The notes: generated by a model not told the origin, from the sequence alone. A stretch of DNA of 64,000 nt from CAZGMJ01 sp964526785 (GCA_964526785.1 CAZGMJ010000014.1:35627-99626); one strand, 5' to 3'; numbered from the stretch's first letter, positions 23,480 through 33,276 are shown. Numbers and translations: made by a program.

Positions 23480-25510
23480 TTACTTTGCGAGGTTTTCGAG
23501 AATCCAGAGCTTGGGGTTGTACCATCCGATGGAGATCAGATCGAGATCGCCGTCGCCGTCAATGTCTACGCTCTGGACGCCGTCGTGGTGGTCGATCTGG
23601 TTCTTCGGCCCGCTGTCGATGACGTGTTCGATCCATTTCGCGCCATCGGAGGTGTTCTCGAACAGCACCACGCGGTTGTTCTTCGGGCCACGATGTTCGC
23701 CCACGACGACGTCGGGATCACCGTCGGTGTCGAAATCGGCGGTGTCCATGCTGAAGCCCTGCCCTGCGACCACGCCGATCTTGTGTCGCGTCCATTTCTC
23801 GGTCGGGTCCTTGGGTGCTTCGTACCATAGTACATCGGTGCCGTTTTCGAGGCTGACGACGGCGTCGAGCCTGCCGTCGGCGTTTATGTCCGCCAGATCG
23901 ACGCGGTCGGGCTCGCCCTGCGTTACCTTACCCAGAACGAATGTGGGCCAGGCGTTGCCGTCGTTGCGGAGCCATTTCTCGCCAAGCAGCAGATCGAGAT
24001 CGCCGTCCCGATCGATATCACCGAGACTGAGGTCTTCGCCCTGCGGCGGACTACTGACGGTTTCGCTCAGGCGGGTGGTCGTCCATTTCTGCGTGCTCGG
24101 CTTGTCGGGGACGTTGAGGCTGTAAATGCCGCCGCCGTCGCGGTGCCATGATAGAAGCACTCGCAATCGGCCGTTGATGCGTCCGACGATGCAGCCCTGG
24201 AGGAAATCGCCCGCGCCGGTATAGTCGATGTTTTCGAGGATTGCAAAGCGGCCGGAGCCGTTATTGCGGGCCCAGACGAAATTGTGGTCGGCCGCGGCGC
24301 CGACGCCCTCGGTGCCGAGGATATCGACGTCATTGTCGCCGTCGAAATCGTGTGCGCAGGCGAGGTTCCGAAGCGGTTCGCCGATCGTGTGGCGCTTCCA
24401 GTTGCCTGACAGTCCGTCCGTGTTTTGCCACCACCAGCCGCCGGCGGCCAGGTCCGTATCGCCGTCGCCGTCCAGATCGGCGGCCGTGACGAACATCGAA
24501 CGCTCGGGCAGATCGTCGATAAAGTGACGCTTCCAGCGATCGATACCTCTTAGGGGTCGAGTGGCGGCACGATCCGCGGTGCGCATGACCGAGCGGGCGG
24601 TGTCCGACAGCACTTTGTGATCGGTGCTTTCCACCAGGGCGACGGAGAAACTTTCGCCCGTACGGTCGAGGAACTTGGTCAGACCTTTGCGTCCGAAGCC
24701 GAAGACCGTCATCTTCTTCTGCATCTGATAGAACGTGTCGGGATGTGTGTCGTCGGCGTGATGAATCAGCAGGAGGCTGCGGTCCATGCGAGCGTCGCCG
24801 AACGCGATCCACTCGGGGTCGGGGATGTCGCCTTCGTGGCGTTCGGTCAGCGGGTGTTTGCGCGGGCGGTCGGACGTCATCCACCAGTCAGTATCGTCGT
24901 ATTGGCCGCCCGGCGTACCTTCGTAGAGGATCCAGTACTTATAGTCGGCGGGCATGCGGGTGATAGTGAACGTGCAGTGCATCAAGTAAAAATCCCAGCG
25001 GCCATGCCAGGTCCCGTTGCCCGATCTGGCCTCGATGCTGATGCGGCTGGGGCCGGCGTGGAGCACGCGGGTGGTCGATGGGTCGGTGGCTCGATTCTTC
25101 GGATGGAAGAAGTTGCCGTCTTGCCGGTGCACGGCGTTGGGAAAGCCGCGATATTCACCCGCCGCACCGCTGCCCCCCTTGTCGTGAAAGCTAATCCAGT
25201 CGTTGCCCTCCTTGTCCAGCAGGCTCGATAAGCCCGCCCCGCTCTTCTCAAGATAATATGTCGCTGTCGGCGTCTTGATTTTATAGCAGGCCAGTCCTCC
25301 CGCGGACTCGTCACGGGCATTTTCGATCAGCGTAAGCCTGCCTTGTACGATACCGGCGGACGTTGCCCCACAAGCCTGAGCAACAAGACAGAGCCGTCCG
25401 AAATCAATATCATCAAACAGCGCAATTCGACCTGTATTGTTCATCAGAGATGCACCGAGCAAGAGTAACAAAGAAGAAGAGATAACGTAGCGCGTAAGGT
25501 TGTCCTTCAT
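23480..25510 (-). CDS. Secreted FG-GAP/VCBS-repeat protein with N-terminal beta-sandwich domain
   Basis: A protein of 676 residues from ATG 25510 (AAAGGTG 7 bases upstream), with signal MKDNLTRYVISSSLLLLLGASLM. Residues about 40-330 look like a mutarotase-type beta-sandwich (YYLEKSGAGLSSLLDKEGN, HPLTERHEGDIPDPEW). The remainder carries FG-GAP/VCBS calcium-type repeats with D-x-D-x-D-G motifs (AADLDGDGDTDLAAGGWW, HDFDGDNDVDILG, DIDRDGDLDLLLG, ADINADGRLDAVV, ADFDTDGDPDVVVG, VDIDGDGDLDLISIGW), about six to seven blades of a propeller. Such proteins are abundant in Planctomycetes, and some bind or cleave polysaccharides. Substrate unknown. It is divergent from another FG-GAP protein gene 280 bases away. 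Confidence 0.8.
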   Translation of the reverse strand: MKDNLTRYVISSSLLLLLGASLMNNTGRIALFDDIDFGRLCLVAQACGATSAGIVQGRLTLIENARDESAGGLACYKIKTPTATYYLEKSGAGLSSLLDKEGNDWISFHDKGGSGAAGEYRGFPNAVHRQDGNFFHPKNRATDPSTTRVLHAGPSRISIEARSGNGTWHGRWDFYLMHCTFTITRMPADYKYWILYEGTPGGQYDDTDWWMTSDRPRKHPLTERHEGDIPDPEWIAFGDARMDRSLLLIHHADDTHPDTFYQMQKKMTVFGFGRKGLTKFLDRTGESFSVALVESTDHKVLSDTARSVMRTADRAATRPLRGIDRWKRHFIDDLPERSMFVTAADLDGDGDTDLAAGGWWWQNTDGLSGNWKRHTIGEPLRNLACAHDFDGDNDVDILGTEGVGAAADHNFVWARNNGSGRFAILENIDYTGAGDFLQGCIVGRINGRLRVLLSWHRDGGGIYSLNVPDKPSTQKWTTTRLSETVSSPPQGEDLSLGDIDRDGDLDLLLGEKWLRNDGNAWPTFVLGKVTQGEPDRVDLADINADGRLDAVVSLENGTDVLWYEAPKDPTEKWTRHKIGVVAGQGFSMDTADFDTDGDPDVVVGEHRGPKNNRVVLFENTSDGAKWIEHVIDSGPKNQIDHHDGVQSVDIDGDGDLDLISIGWYNPKLWILENLAK

Positions 25511-25790
25511 AATGCACCTTTCACTTGGGCGTTCAGAATTCTGCATGCACGTTGCGAAGGCTTTGATGCGCTGTGTTTCGAGCGTTCGCATCCTTAACGA
25601 AGCAACCTTTCGCACCTGCAATCACACTGCATCTTACCGAAGCGGTCATGGGTTGGCAATGCGGATCAAGAAACAACGATTGCTCCAGGATTGCTGCTCG
25701 ATTACACTCGGGTGCATACTGCAAGAGTTGATGCCTGCGTTATGGATCGGCAATACGGGCCGAATACGACGGAATTCTCAGGAGACATCT

Positions 25791-27164
25791 GTGAACACAC
25801 CGACACATATGATCTTTGTGGTAGTGTCCTTTGGATGCTTGCTTTCTGTCCCGACCAACTGCATGTGCGGTGTGTCGGCGGCATCCGATTTCGTCTGCTT
25901 CAACACTGCCGACACGAACGACGATCAGCAGGACGCGCCTGTCATTCATCCCTGGAAGACGGTTCCGCTTGACCCCGAATACGGAGGTCAGTGGATGGTC
26001 GCAGGTGATTTGGACGGCGATGGCGCGGTGGAGATCGTCAGCGCTCAAAATGTGAACAGGAACGACGTACACTACACGTCGGCAGCAGTCGCACAGAAAC
26101 TGGATGGCTCCGTTCTGTGGCGGTGGGGTAATCCGCAGATTGGCAGGAGAACATGGCATCACGATGTGGCGTGTCAGATTCATGATTGGAACGGGGACGG
26201 CACGAACGATGTCATACTGTGTTCGAAGGAAAGTCTGGTTGAACTCGACGGTGCGACCGGCCGGCAGTTGCGAGCGTTGGCCATACCGGAGAATGCAACG
26301 GACTGCCTTGTCTTCTGTAATCTATCCGGCGGTAATCAGGCCTCCGATGTGCTCGTCAAGAACCGTTACCACGAGATATGGGCATACAACAGGGCCGGCC
26401 AACTGCTCTGGAGCGTGCGTGATCCGGGGGGGTACCGAACAGCCCATCAGCCGCGACCGATGGATCTCGATAACGACGGGCGCGACGAGATTATGGCCGG
26501 ATATGCCCTCTTGAATTCGGACGGTTCGGTTCGATGGACTTGCAGACCCAAAGCCGTAGATCCCTCACGGGGACATCTGGATTGTGCCCGTATTGTGCAA
26601 ATGGGCTCTTCGCTGCACGATGTCCGCATCATTCTCACCTGTTGCGGAGCGAATGATCTGGTGATGTGCGACGGTAACGGCAAAGTGCTGTGGGAAGTCA
26701 CGGGCCGCCATTTCGAATCGGTGGACGTCGGTCACGTGATCCCCGGTCATCCCGGCCGACACGTTGTCGTGGATATCGACCATCAGCCATACGGTGCCAG
26801 CCCGCTCTGGGTGCTTGATTCCCAGGGCAGGCGCCTGGGGCAACTGGTGACCAACTACAGTCGTCATCATTGCCTGCTTGACTGGAACGGCGACGGCGTA
26901 GATGAAATCGTCGTAGCCAACAGTGGCGGACTGTACGATCATCATGGCCGCCGGATTGCCACTCTTGCCGCGCCTGAGATGGAACCATCCGGCGGGAAAC
27001 CGGATTATGAAAGAAGCCTGCTAAAAGGCGATATGACGGGAGATGGTTTGGCGGACCTGGTCCTCGTAACGCCAAACGAAGCCTACGTGTACGCAAATCC
27101 CGGAGTCTGCATATCGGACAAAAGAGTTCCGCTTGGAACCGGCATGAACTTCACCCTGTATTGA
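25791..27164 (+). CDS. Secreted FG-GAP/rhamnogalacturonan-lyase-like propeller protein
   Basis: A protein of 457 residues from GTG 25791, chosen because AGGAG (25780-25784) precedes it by 6 bases; ATG 25809 lacks a site. The hydrophobic leader is MIFVVVSFGCLLSV and the mature part starts near CGVSAASD. D-x-D-G-D-G-type repeats lie at AGDLDGDGAVEIVSA, IHDWNGDGTNDVIL, PMDLDNDGRDEIMAG, LLDWNGDGVDEIVVA and LKGDMTGDGLADLVLV. The run of blades with HPWKTVPLDPEYGGQWMV and HHDVACQIHDW resembles the beta-propeller of PL11 rhamnogalacturonan lyases and related hypothetical proteins. Lyase activity is not proven. The divergent neighbour is also a propeller protein, and together they may act outside the cell on pectin. 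Confidence 0.75.
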   Translation: MNTPTHMIFVVVSFGCLLSVPTNCMCGVSAASDFVCFNTADTNDDQQDAPVIHPWKTVPLDPEYGGQWMVAGDLDGDGAVEIVSAQNVNRNDVHYTSAAVAQKLDGSVLWRWGNPQIGRRTWHHDVACQIHDWNGDGTNDVILCSKESLVELDGATGRQLRALAIPENATDCLVFCNLSGGNQASDVLVKNRYHEIWAYNRAGQLLWSVRDPGGYRTAHQPRPMDLDNDGRDEIMAGYALLNSDGSVRWTCRPKAVDPSRGHLDCARIVQMGSSLHDVRIILTCCGANDLVMCDGNGKVLWEVTGRHFESVDVGHVIPGHPGRHVVVDIDHQPYGASPLWVLDSQGRRLGQLVTNYSRHHCLLDWNGDGVDEIVVANSGGLYDHHGRRIATLAAPEMEPSGGKPDYERSLLKGDMTGDGLADLVLVTPNEAYVYANPGVCISDKRVPLGTGMNFTLY

Positions 27165-27445
27165 CGCCGTTGGGGCGCGCAGCCCTGCGGCAACTGCCAA
27201 GCGATGGGAGCAGGCCGAGTGATCCGGGTTTCTGATCGAGCAGCGGGAGGTGGATGTATAGTTCTCGAGCGAGCAGGCGGAATCGGGCGAAGGCAAGTCT
27301 TAACTTGACATTCGGGGGCTCATGGCGTAGCATGCCGGTCATCCCCACGATGCGGGGCGAATGCGCGCAGGCAGTGTTGGTACGCCGGGGTCTGTGTCGC
27401 GCATCGGGGCGGATCCTTTTGACGCAATTTCTGAGACTTGCATTT

Positions 27446-28642
27446 ATGTCCAAACGCATAGCCATTCTGGGTTCAACCGGTTCGATCGGGACCAGCGCGC
27501 TGCGGGTGATCGAGGCGCTGGGATCCGAGTATTCGGTCGTGGCGCTGACAGCCAACAGCAGTGTGGAGCTTCTGGCCGAGCAGACGCGGCGATATCAGCC
27601 CAAGTACGTGGGTATTGCAGACGGCGGGCACTGCGAGAAGCTCAAGTCGGAATTGGGGGCGAGTAAGGTGCAGGTGCTGGACGGGCCTTCAAGTCTGGAG
27701 CAGATCGCGCAGCTCGACGAGGTGGATATCGTGCTGACGGCGGTTGTGGGAGTGGCGGGACTGCCTTCGGTGCTGGCGGCGGCAAGAGCGGGCAAGCGGC
27801 TGGCGGTGGCGAACAAAGAGCCGCTGGTAGTGGCCGGGGAACTGCTGATGGCCGAGGCGCAGCGTAGCGGAGCGGCGATTCTGCCCGTGGACAGCGAACA
27901 TTCGGCGGTTTTTCAGGCGATGCAGTCCGGCGGGCGGGAGCAGGTTGAGCGGATCATACTGACCGGTTCGGGCGGGCCGTTGCGGGGTGCGACCGCTGAG
28001 GATTTGCAGAAAGTGACGACAGAGCAGGCTTTGGCGCATCCAACGTGGGATATGGGGCCCAAAATCACGATCGATTCGGCCACGCTGATGAACAAAGCGC
28101 TGGAAATCATCGAGGCGCGTTGGTTGTTCGGCGTGGCTGTCGAAAAGATCGAAGTTTTGATTCATCCTGAGTCGATAGTACATTCATTGGTAGAATTTGT
28201 TGACGGATCGGTGGTGGCGCAGCTCGGCGAGCCCGACATGTGTCTGCCGATTCAGTATGCGCTGACATATCCCGAGCGCGTTGCGGGGATCGGCAAGCGT
28301 TTGAGGCTGGAGGAACTGGGGGTGCTGCGGTTCGAGCGGCCTCGGCCGGATGTGTTTAGAGCGCTGACGCTGGCGTACGAAGTTGCGCGGGCGGGGGGTA
28401 CGGCGGCGGCGGTTTTCAACGCGGCCAATGAGGCGGCGGTGGACGAATTCCTGGCCGGACGCATAGGTTTTGCCAATATTGTCGAATTGGTAGAGCACTG
28501 TCTGGAGCAGCACAACGTACAACATAACGCATCGATGGAAACGCTCCTCGAAGCGGACGCCTGGGCGAGAGGCGAGGTATCATCGCTGGCGTGCAGGTCA
28601 CAGGGAAAAAAGCGTGCTTCGAGTGGTTATGTAACGGAATAA
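27446..28642 (+). CDS. dxr: 1-deoxy-D-xylulose-5-phosphate reductoisomerase
   Basis: A protein of 398 residues. The start MSKRIAILGSTGSIGTSALRVIEAL gives the NADPH-binding loop GSTGSIG at once, so ATG 27446 is preferred over upstream in-frame starts. ANKEPLVVAGELL, PVDSEHSAVFQ (metal and substrate) and TGSGGP are the family motifs, and MGPKITIDSATLMNKALE is the second catalytic segment. The enzyme makes 2-C-methyl-D-erythritol 4-phosphate in the non-mevalonate isoprenoid pathway. rseP follows after 15 bases; the dxr-rseP order is conserved in many bacteria and supports an operon. The 281 bases upstream (27165-27445) show no clear promoter. Confidence 0.95.
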   Translation: MSKRIAILGSTGSIGTSALRVIEALGSEYSVVALTANSSVELLAEQTRRYQPKYVGIADGGHCEKLKSELGASKVQVLDGPSSLEQIAQLDEVDIVLTAVVGVAGLPSVLAAARAGKRLAVANKEPLVVAGELLMAEAQRSGAAILPVDSEHSAVFQAMQSGGREQVERIILTGSGGPLRGATAEDLQKVTTEQALAHPTWDMGPKITIDSATLMNKALEIIEARWLFGVAVEKIEVLIHPESIVHSLVEFVDGSVVAQLGEPDMCLPIQYALTYPERVAGIGKRLRLEELGVLRFERPRPDVFRALTLAYEVARAGGTAAAVFNAANEAAVDEFLAGRIGFANIVELVEHCLEQHNVQHNASMETLLEADAWARGEVSSLACRSQGKKRASSGYVTE

Positions 28643-28657
28643 GTTGGAGTTATTTGG

Positions 28658-30871
28658 ATGTCAGAATCGCGTAAATCAGCCGGCAAGGGCCCGCGTTTGG
28701 CGATGCTTGTGCTCGTCGTCGGCATTATTGTGTATTTAATCGTTCAGAATCTCGGTGTGTTCGGCAACGTACTGTTGGTGCTGCTGGGCTTCGGTGCTGT
28801 GGTGCTGATTCACGAGTTCGGGCATTTCGTGGTTGCCAAGGGCTCGGGGATGAAGGTGGAAGCGTTCTCGATTGGGTTTCCGCCGACTTTTCTTGGCTTC
28901 AAGCGGACCAGAGAGGGATTTCGGATTCGGGTGCTGCCCGGGTTCTTCCCGAGCGAAAACGAGACTGAGCATGAGAACGAGGTTGAGAGCGAGGACGAGA
29001 AGGAGGAGGCGGACGACAGTCTGGTCAGCGTGACCTTTGGCGGCGCGGGCGAAGAGTGGGATACGGAATATCGTGTCGGCCTGATACCGGTCGGTGGTTA
29101 CGTCAAGGTAATGGGCCAGGAGGACATGGGACCGGTCAAAGAAAACAAGGACCCGCGGTCATTCTCAAACAAGCCTGCACTGGTGCGGGCGGCGGTACTT
29201 TCGGCGGGCGTTATTTTCAACGCGATCAGCGCGATCATTATCTTTATGATCGTCTTTCTGGTTGGCATCGAGTTGAATCCGGCGATTGTGGGGGAGGTGG
29301 TTCCCGATTCGCCGGCGGCCCGCGCGGGGCTCAAGCCGGGCGATGAGATCATTTCCATTGACGGAGAGAGCGAGGACCTGGATTTCAGCAATATCGGGAT
29401 AGCGGCGGCCCTGTCGGCCCGGGACGAAGCGATTCCGATGACGATTCGCCACCGGGACGGCAGCAAGGAGCAGATCGAACTCGTTGCCGAGCAGCAACCC
29501 GGCGCATCGTTGCGACAGTTCGGGATAATGACGCCTTTGAGTCTGACCATCGCCAAACTTGCGCCGGCCGACGCGAATGATTTGAAGCAGAAGACCGGAC
29601 TGGTCAGCGGTGATAAGATTGTGTCGGTTGACGGAACCGATGTGCAGATGCACTGGGGACTGACAGAGGTTGTGGAAGATACGCTGAAGCGTTCGGTGCA
29701 GGTGACGGCCAGGCGGACGCAGGGGCCGCAGAAGGGGGAGGTGGTCCAGACGGAGCTGGAACTGGACTGGACCTTCGCGCCGAGCACGCAGGTGGATTCG
29801 GAATCCGACTTATATCATGTCTATTCCATGGTGCCGCGCTTGCGGGTAACGGCCGTGGCGGGGGTCTCCGGGACGGGACCAAGCGGCGTCGGCGCCAGGC
29901 TCAAGGCGCTGCTGGGCAAGAACGAAAGCGGCCAGAGACGGCAGGGTCCGGCGCTGCAGACGGGTGATGTCATTGTTGGAATCGGGGATGTCGAGCATCC
30001 AACGTATCTGGAAATGCGGCGGATTACGAGGCAATATGCGGACAAGAAAATGCCGATGCGGGTGCTTCGCCGGTTAGACGGCGCCGAACAGGTAGTCGAT
30101 GTGGAGGTCGAGCCCAGGCGCGTGCCCGATACGAACAACGTACTGATCGGCATCGGTGTGGCCCTGGACGCCGAGCACCCGGTGGTCGCCAGGACGATCC
30201 AAACGAATGCGGAGATCGAGCCGCTCGAAATCCCGCGCGGGTCGCGCATAACGGCGGTGGACGGCGAACCGGTCTCGAGCTTCTACGAGGTAGTCGACGA
30301 GATAAAGAAGTATCCGGGCCAGCGGATTACGCTCAATTATCGGCTGGACGCGGAGACTGCAGGCAGCGTGGCGCTGGAAGTGGACGATCCGAAGCAGTTC
30401 GTGACGGTCAGGTCCACGTTCGAGCAGTACCTTCCGTTCAAGGATTTGCGGCTGCCGTACAAGGCGAACGGTCCGGTCGATGCGATCATGATGGGCGTCA
30501 AGAAGACAACCGGCTTTATTGCCCAGACATACGTGACGCTCAAGCGGCTGGTCAGCGGACTTGTGGGGCCCGAGAATCTGATGGGGCCGATCGGCATTAT
30601 CGCGTTTAGCTATCGGATCGTCTCGGAGCAGCCTCTGATCTACTATGTGTACTTCCTCGGACTGATCAGCGCCGTGATAGCGGTGTTCAACTTTCTACCT
30701 TTACCGCCTTTCGACGGCGGACTCGTGGTTCTGCTGATCGTCGAGAAGGTCAAGGGTTCGGCAGTGAGCGAGCGGGTCCAGGGCGTACTCATCTACACCG
30801 GCTGGGTGCTGGTGCTGATGTTGTTCCTGTACGTGACGTTCAATGACATTGTGGGCAATTTTCTTAGCTGA
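28658..30871 (+). CDS. rseP: RseP/site-2 protease, with four PDZ-like repeats and an acidic insert
   Basis: A protein of 737 residues, much longer than E. coli RseP (about 450). The zinc site is HEFGH (52-56) in the first long membrane region. An acidic segment at about 99-121 (E/D in most positions) interrupts the next region. Four PDZ-like repeats follow, each with a G-D-x-I motif: AGLKPGDEIISIDGE, LVSGDKIVSVDG, LQTGDVIVGIGD and PRGSRITAVDGE. The C-terminal membrane region has YYVYFLGLISAVIAVFNFLPLPPFDGG, where FDGG supplies the metal-binding Asp. Site-2 proteases cut membrane-bound anti-sigma factors and signal-peptide remnants. The gene follows dxr. The extra PDZ repeats suggest a different gating mode. 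Confidence 0.93.
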   Translation: MSESRKSAGKGPRLAMLVLVVGIIVYLIVQNLGVFGNVLLVLLGFGAVVLIHEFGHFVVAKGSGMKVEAFSIGFPPTFLGFKRTREGFRIRVLPGFFPSENETEHENEVESEDEKEEADDSLVSVTFGGAGEEWDTEYRVGLIPVGGYVKVMGQEDMGPVKENKDPRSFSNKPALVRAAVLSAGVIFNAISAIIIFMIVFLVGIELNPAIVGEVVPDSPAARAGLKPGDEIISIDGESEDLDFSNIGIAAALSARDEAIPMTIRHRDGSKEQIELVAEQQPGASLRQFGIMTPLSLTIAKLAPADANDLKQKTGLVSGDKIVSVDGTDVQMHWGLTEVVEDTLKRSVQVTARRTQGPQKGEVVQTELELDWTFAPSTQVDSESDLYHVYSMVPRLRVTAVAGVSGTGPSGVGARLKALLGKNESGQRRQGPALQTGDVIVGIGDVEHPTYLEMRRITRQYADKKMPMRVLRRLDGAEQVVDVEVEPRRVPDTNNVLIGIGVALDAEHPVVARTIQTNAEIEPLEIPRGSRITAVDGEPVSSFYEVVDEIKKYPGQRITLNYRLDAETAGSVALEVDDPKQFVTVRSTFEQYLPFKDLRLPYKANGPVDAIMMGVKKTTGFIAQTYVTLKRLVSGLVGPENLMGPIGIIAFSYRIVSEQPLIYYVYFLGLISAVIAVFNFLPLPPFDGGLVVLLIVEKVKGSAVSERVQGVLIYTGWVLVLMLFLYVTFNDIVGNFLS

Positions 30872-30992
30872 AGTTCCGCCGGGGCCGGACTGCTGTTAGC
30901 AAGCCGAAGCGGTCGGACCGGGATAAACGGTGCCCGGGCACTGTTGTACACGGATGTGAAAACGGAGGAGAAAGACATCGAGGGTAAAAAGG

Positions 30993-32447
30993 ATGTTACT
31001 GGAAGGAAGCAGGCAGGTCGGGGGAACGAAGAAAGGCCGTATCGAAGCGCTGGATCGGCAGGTCCGGCAGGGCCTTCAGCGAAACGTGGCGAACTATGTA
31101 GGTTTCGAGCCGTATCACGAGGGGATTCTAACCGCGCTGCTGCGCACGGATCCGGCCGTCTATGAACTGCTGAGCCGCGAGTATGCGCGGATGCTCAGCA
31201 GCCTACCGCTCATCGCCGCTGAAAACGTCTGCTCGCAGGCGGTGCTGGCGGCGCTGGGTTCGGTGGTGCAGAACAAGACGACCGAGGGGTTCGTGGGCGC
31301 CCGATACCATGGCGGGTGTGAAGTGGTTGACAAGATCGAAACCCTGGCGGCCGAAAGAGCAAAGGAAGTCTTCGCTGCGCGGTATGCCAACGTGCAGCCG
31401 CACTCGGGCACGAGCGCCAATCAGATTGTTATGACGGCGCTGCTGGACAGTGGGGACAAGGTGCTCAGTCTCGGTATGGATCAGGGCGGGCACGTTTCGC
31501 ACGGGGCGAAAGTGTCGTTCGGCGGCAGGTATTTCCAAGTCGAACATTATCAGGTCGATCAGGCGACGCTGCTGCTGGATTACGAGGCTATTCGAGAACA
31601 CGCGCTTCGGTTCCGGCCCAGACTGATCGTGTGTGGGGCGAGCGCGTATCCCAGAAGCATTGACTTTTCCCAGTTCAGGCGGATAGCCGATGAAGTGGGG
31701 GCGTTTCTGATGGCGGATGTTTCGCATATCGCGGGATTGATTGCGGCGGGCGTCCATCCGTCTCCGATAGACCACGCGCATTTCACGACGACTAGTACGT
31801 ACAAGCCGGGCGGGCCGCGAGGCGGGCTGATTCTAATGGGCAGCGATTACGATACGACCGTCCGGATCGGATCGCGCGATGTGGCGCTATGGAAGCTGCT
31901 CGACAAGACGACGTTCCCGGGTGTGCAGGGAACGCCGTATTTGAACAACATCGCGGCCAAGGCGGTGTTCTTCCAGGAGATGCAGTCGAGGGAGTATCAG
32001 GACAGGCAACTGCGCATCGTCGAAAACGCGACGGGACTCGGCATGAAGCTGATCGAACTGGGTTACGACGTGCTGACCGGCGGGACGGACAACCACATGG
32101 TGATGATCAATATCAGCAATTCCAGGCCGGGCATGACCGGCGTGATCGCGCAGCGGGCGCTCGAAAGGTGCGGCATTGTCGTGAATATGAACTGGCTGCC
32201 TTTCGATACGAGGGGCCCGGCTACCACCAGCGGTGTGCGCCTGGGCACGCCTATCGTTACCAGAAACGGTATGGGCTCGCAGGAGATGAACCGAGCCGCG
32301 ATGATATTCGATGCCGGGCTGCGGGCAACAACGCCGCTTGGCTCCCGCGACTTCACACTCGATGAAACCGCAGCACGGAAAGTCTCGGCATCCGTCAAGA
32401 CGCTCTGCAGCGAATTTCCATTTGCAGTCGTGCAGGCGGAGGCATGA
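30993..32447 (+). CDS. Serine hydroxymethyltransferase family, divergent
   Basis: A protein of 484 residues, with about 45 more N-terminal residues than typical GlyA (about 415-430). Family motifs are present but altered: LIAAENVCSQAVLAALGS (usual S-E-N-F-V-S), YHGGCEVVDKIE, PHSGTSANQIV, DVSHIAGLIAAGVHPSPIDHAH and the PLP site TTTSTYKPGGPRGG with the internal aldimine Lys at K271. In canonical enzymes the residue before Lys is His (TTTTHKTLRGPRGG); here it is Tyr270 and TLR is PGG. The fold and PLP chemistry are safe, but glycine/serine/THF activity is less so. A diverged GlyA or another C-alpha-C-beta aldol enzyme would fit. The neighbours rseP and DUF488 give no clue. GAGG lies before ATG 30993. 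Confidence 0.8.
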   Translation: MLLEGSRQVGGTKKGRIEALDRQVRQGLQRNVANYVGFEPYHEGILTALLRTDPAVYELLSREYARMLSSLPLIAAENVCSQAVLAALGSVVQNKTTEGFVGARYHGGCEVVDKIETLAAERAKEVFAARYANVQPHSGTSANQIVMTALLDSGDKVLSLGMDQGGHVSHGAKVSFGGRYFQVEHYQVDQATLLLDYEAIREHALRFRPRLIVCGASAYPRSIDFSQFRRIADEVGAFLMADVSHIAGLIAAGVHPSPIDHAHFTTTSTYKPGGPRGGLILMGSDYDTTVRIGSRDVALWKLLDKTTFPGVQGTPYLNNIAAKAVFFQEMQSREYQDRQLRIVENATGLGMKLIELGYDVLTGGTDNHMVMINISNSRPGMTGVIAQRALERCGIVVNMNWLPFDTRGPATTSGVRLGTPIVTRNGMGSQEMNRAAMIFDAGLRATTPLGSRDFTLDETAARKVSASVKTLCSEFPFAVVQAEA

Positions 32448-32608
32448 GCAGTGTTACCCTTCTGTCCGCAAGCGCCGCTCCAAAAGAAGCGGGCAGTTTC
32501 TCTATTTGCGCTGTTTCGGCGGCCAGAATCTCCAGGGACCAGTGAGCGATATGACGAACCCGACAGACTGCGCCTTGACTGAACTGCCAGCGTCTCCGCC
32601 TGATTCTG

Positions 32609-33049
32609 CTATATGTGAGTGACTTTCAGGTCGTTGCCGTTGCGCTCTTTGAGCTTCTGGGCGACCGTCGTACGGTGGCATTGTGCCGCAAGGCGTTCGA
32701 AGCACATCAGGCAACATGTCGTGCTGCTTACATGCTGATAGGCCAACTCCATCGCGTCCGTCTGGGCAGACAGGTATTTGTCCATTCTCGAAAAGAAACC
32801 GGCATAGTCCTTTGTCGCTTTGAGTTGCTCTCTCACCGGCTTAGGGCTTCCGAGTTGTTTGAAATGCGCGTAGCTTATCCGTTCGCGGCCGAGGCGCTCG
32901 GCGAGCGCGGATTTCGAGAACCCGCGCTTGCGAGACAAGGGGATTTCGCGTACATCAACCAGGCACTCAATCCCTTTGTCCTTGAGCGCAGCAATCAGAT
33001 CATCGAGGCCCCGCCCTTCGTATCCTATGGTATAGAGCTGATTTGCCAT
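32609..33049 (-). CDS. DUF488 family protein
   Basis: A protein of 146 residues. It starts QLYTIGYEGRGLDDLIAAL, then LVDVREIPLSRKRGFSK, the two hallmark segments of DUF488. The C-terminal CLMCFERLAAQCHR carries the conserved Cys/His cluster. The fold is thought to bind nucleic acid or a metal, but no activity is established. It is convergent with the SHMT-family gene and shares no operon. The 161 bases between the two stop codons hold no clear terminator. Confidence 0.9.
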   Translation of the reverse strand: MANQLYTIGYEGRGLDDLIAALKDKGIECLVDVREIPLSRKRGFSKSALAERLGRERISYAHFKQLGSPKPVREQLKATKDYAGFFSRMDKYLSAQTDAMELAYQHVSSTTCCLMCFERLAAQCHRTTVAQKLKERNGNDLKVTHI

Positions 33050-33276
33050 CCTTCACGATTCCACATTCCACAAACAAACATACCATATCATCGGAAGATA
33101 GGTAAGGAAAGCTCGCCTTTTTCTGAGTACATGTCCCTTACGGTCTCTGACCGTGATCGGCGATGAAGCCTGTACGCACTGGCCTGAGGGGCGTAGGCGA
33201 CGGTCGCGCGGAGTCCCTAATTGTGGCTTGAAGACCCGCCGGCTATATGATCGGACTCATATTGACGGACCGCCTG

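Noticed and set aside
22754..23830. Plus-strand open frame opposite the GTPase and propeller genes
   Set aside because: Spans two real minus-strand genes with no ribosome site or recognisable domain.
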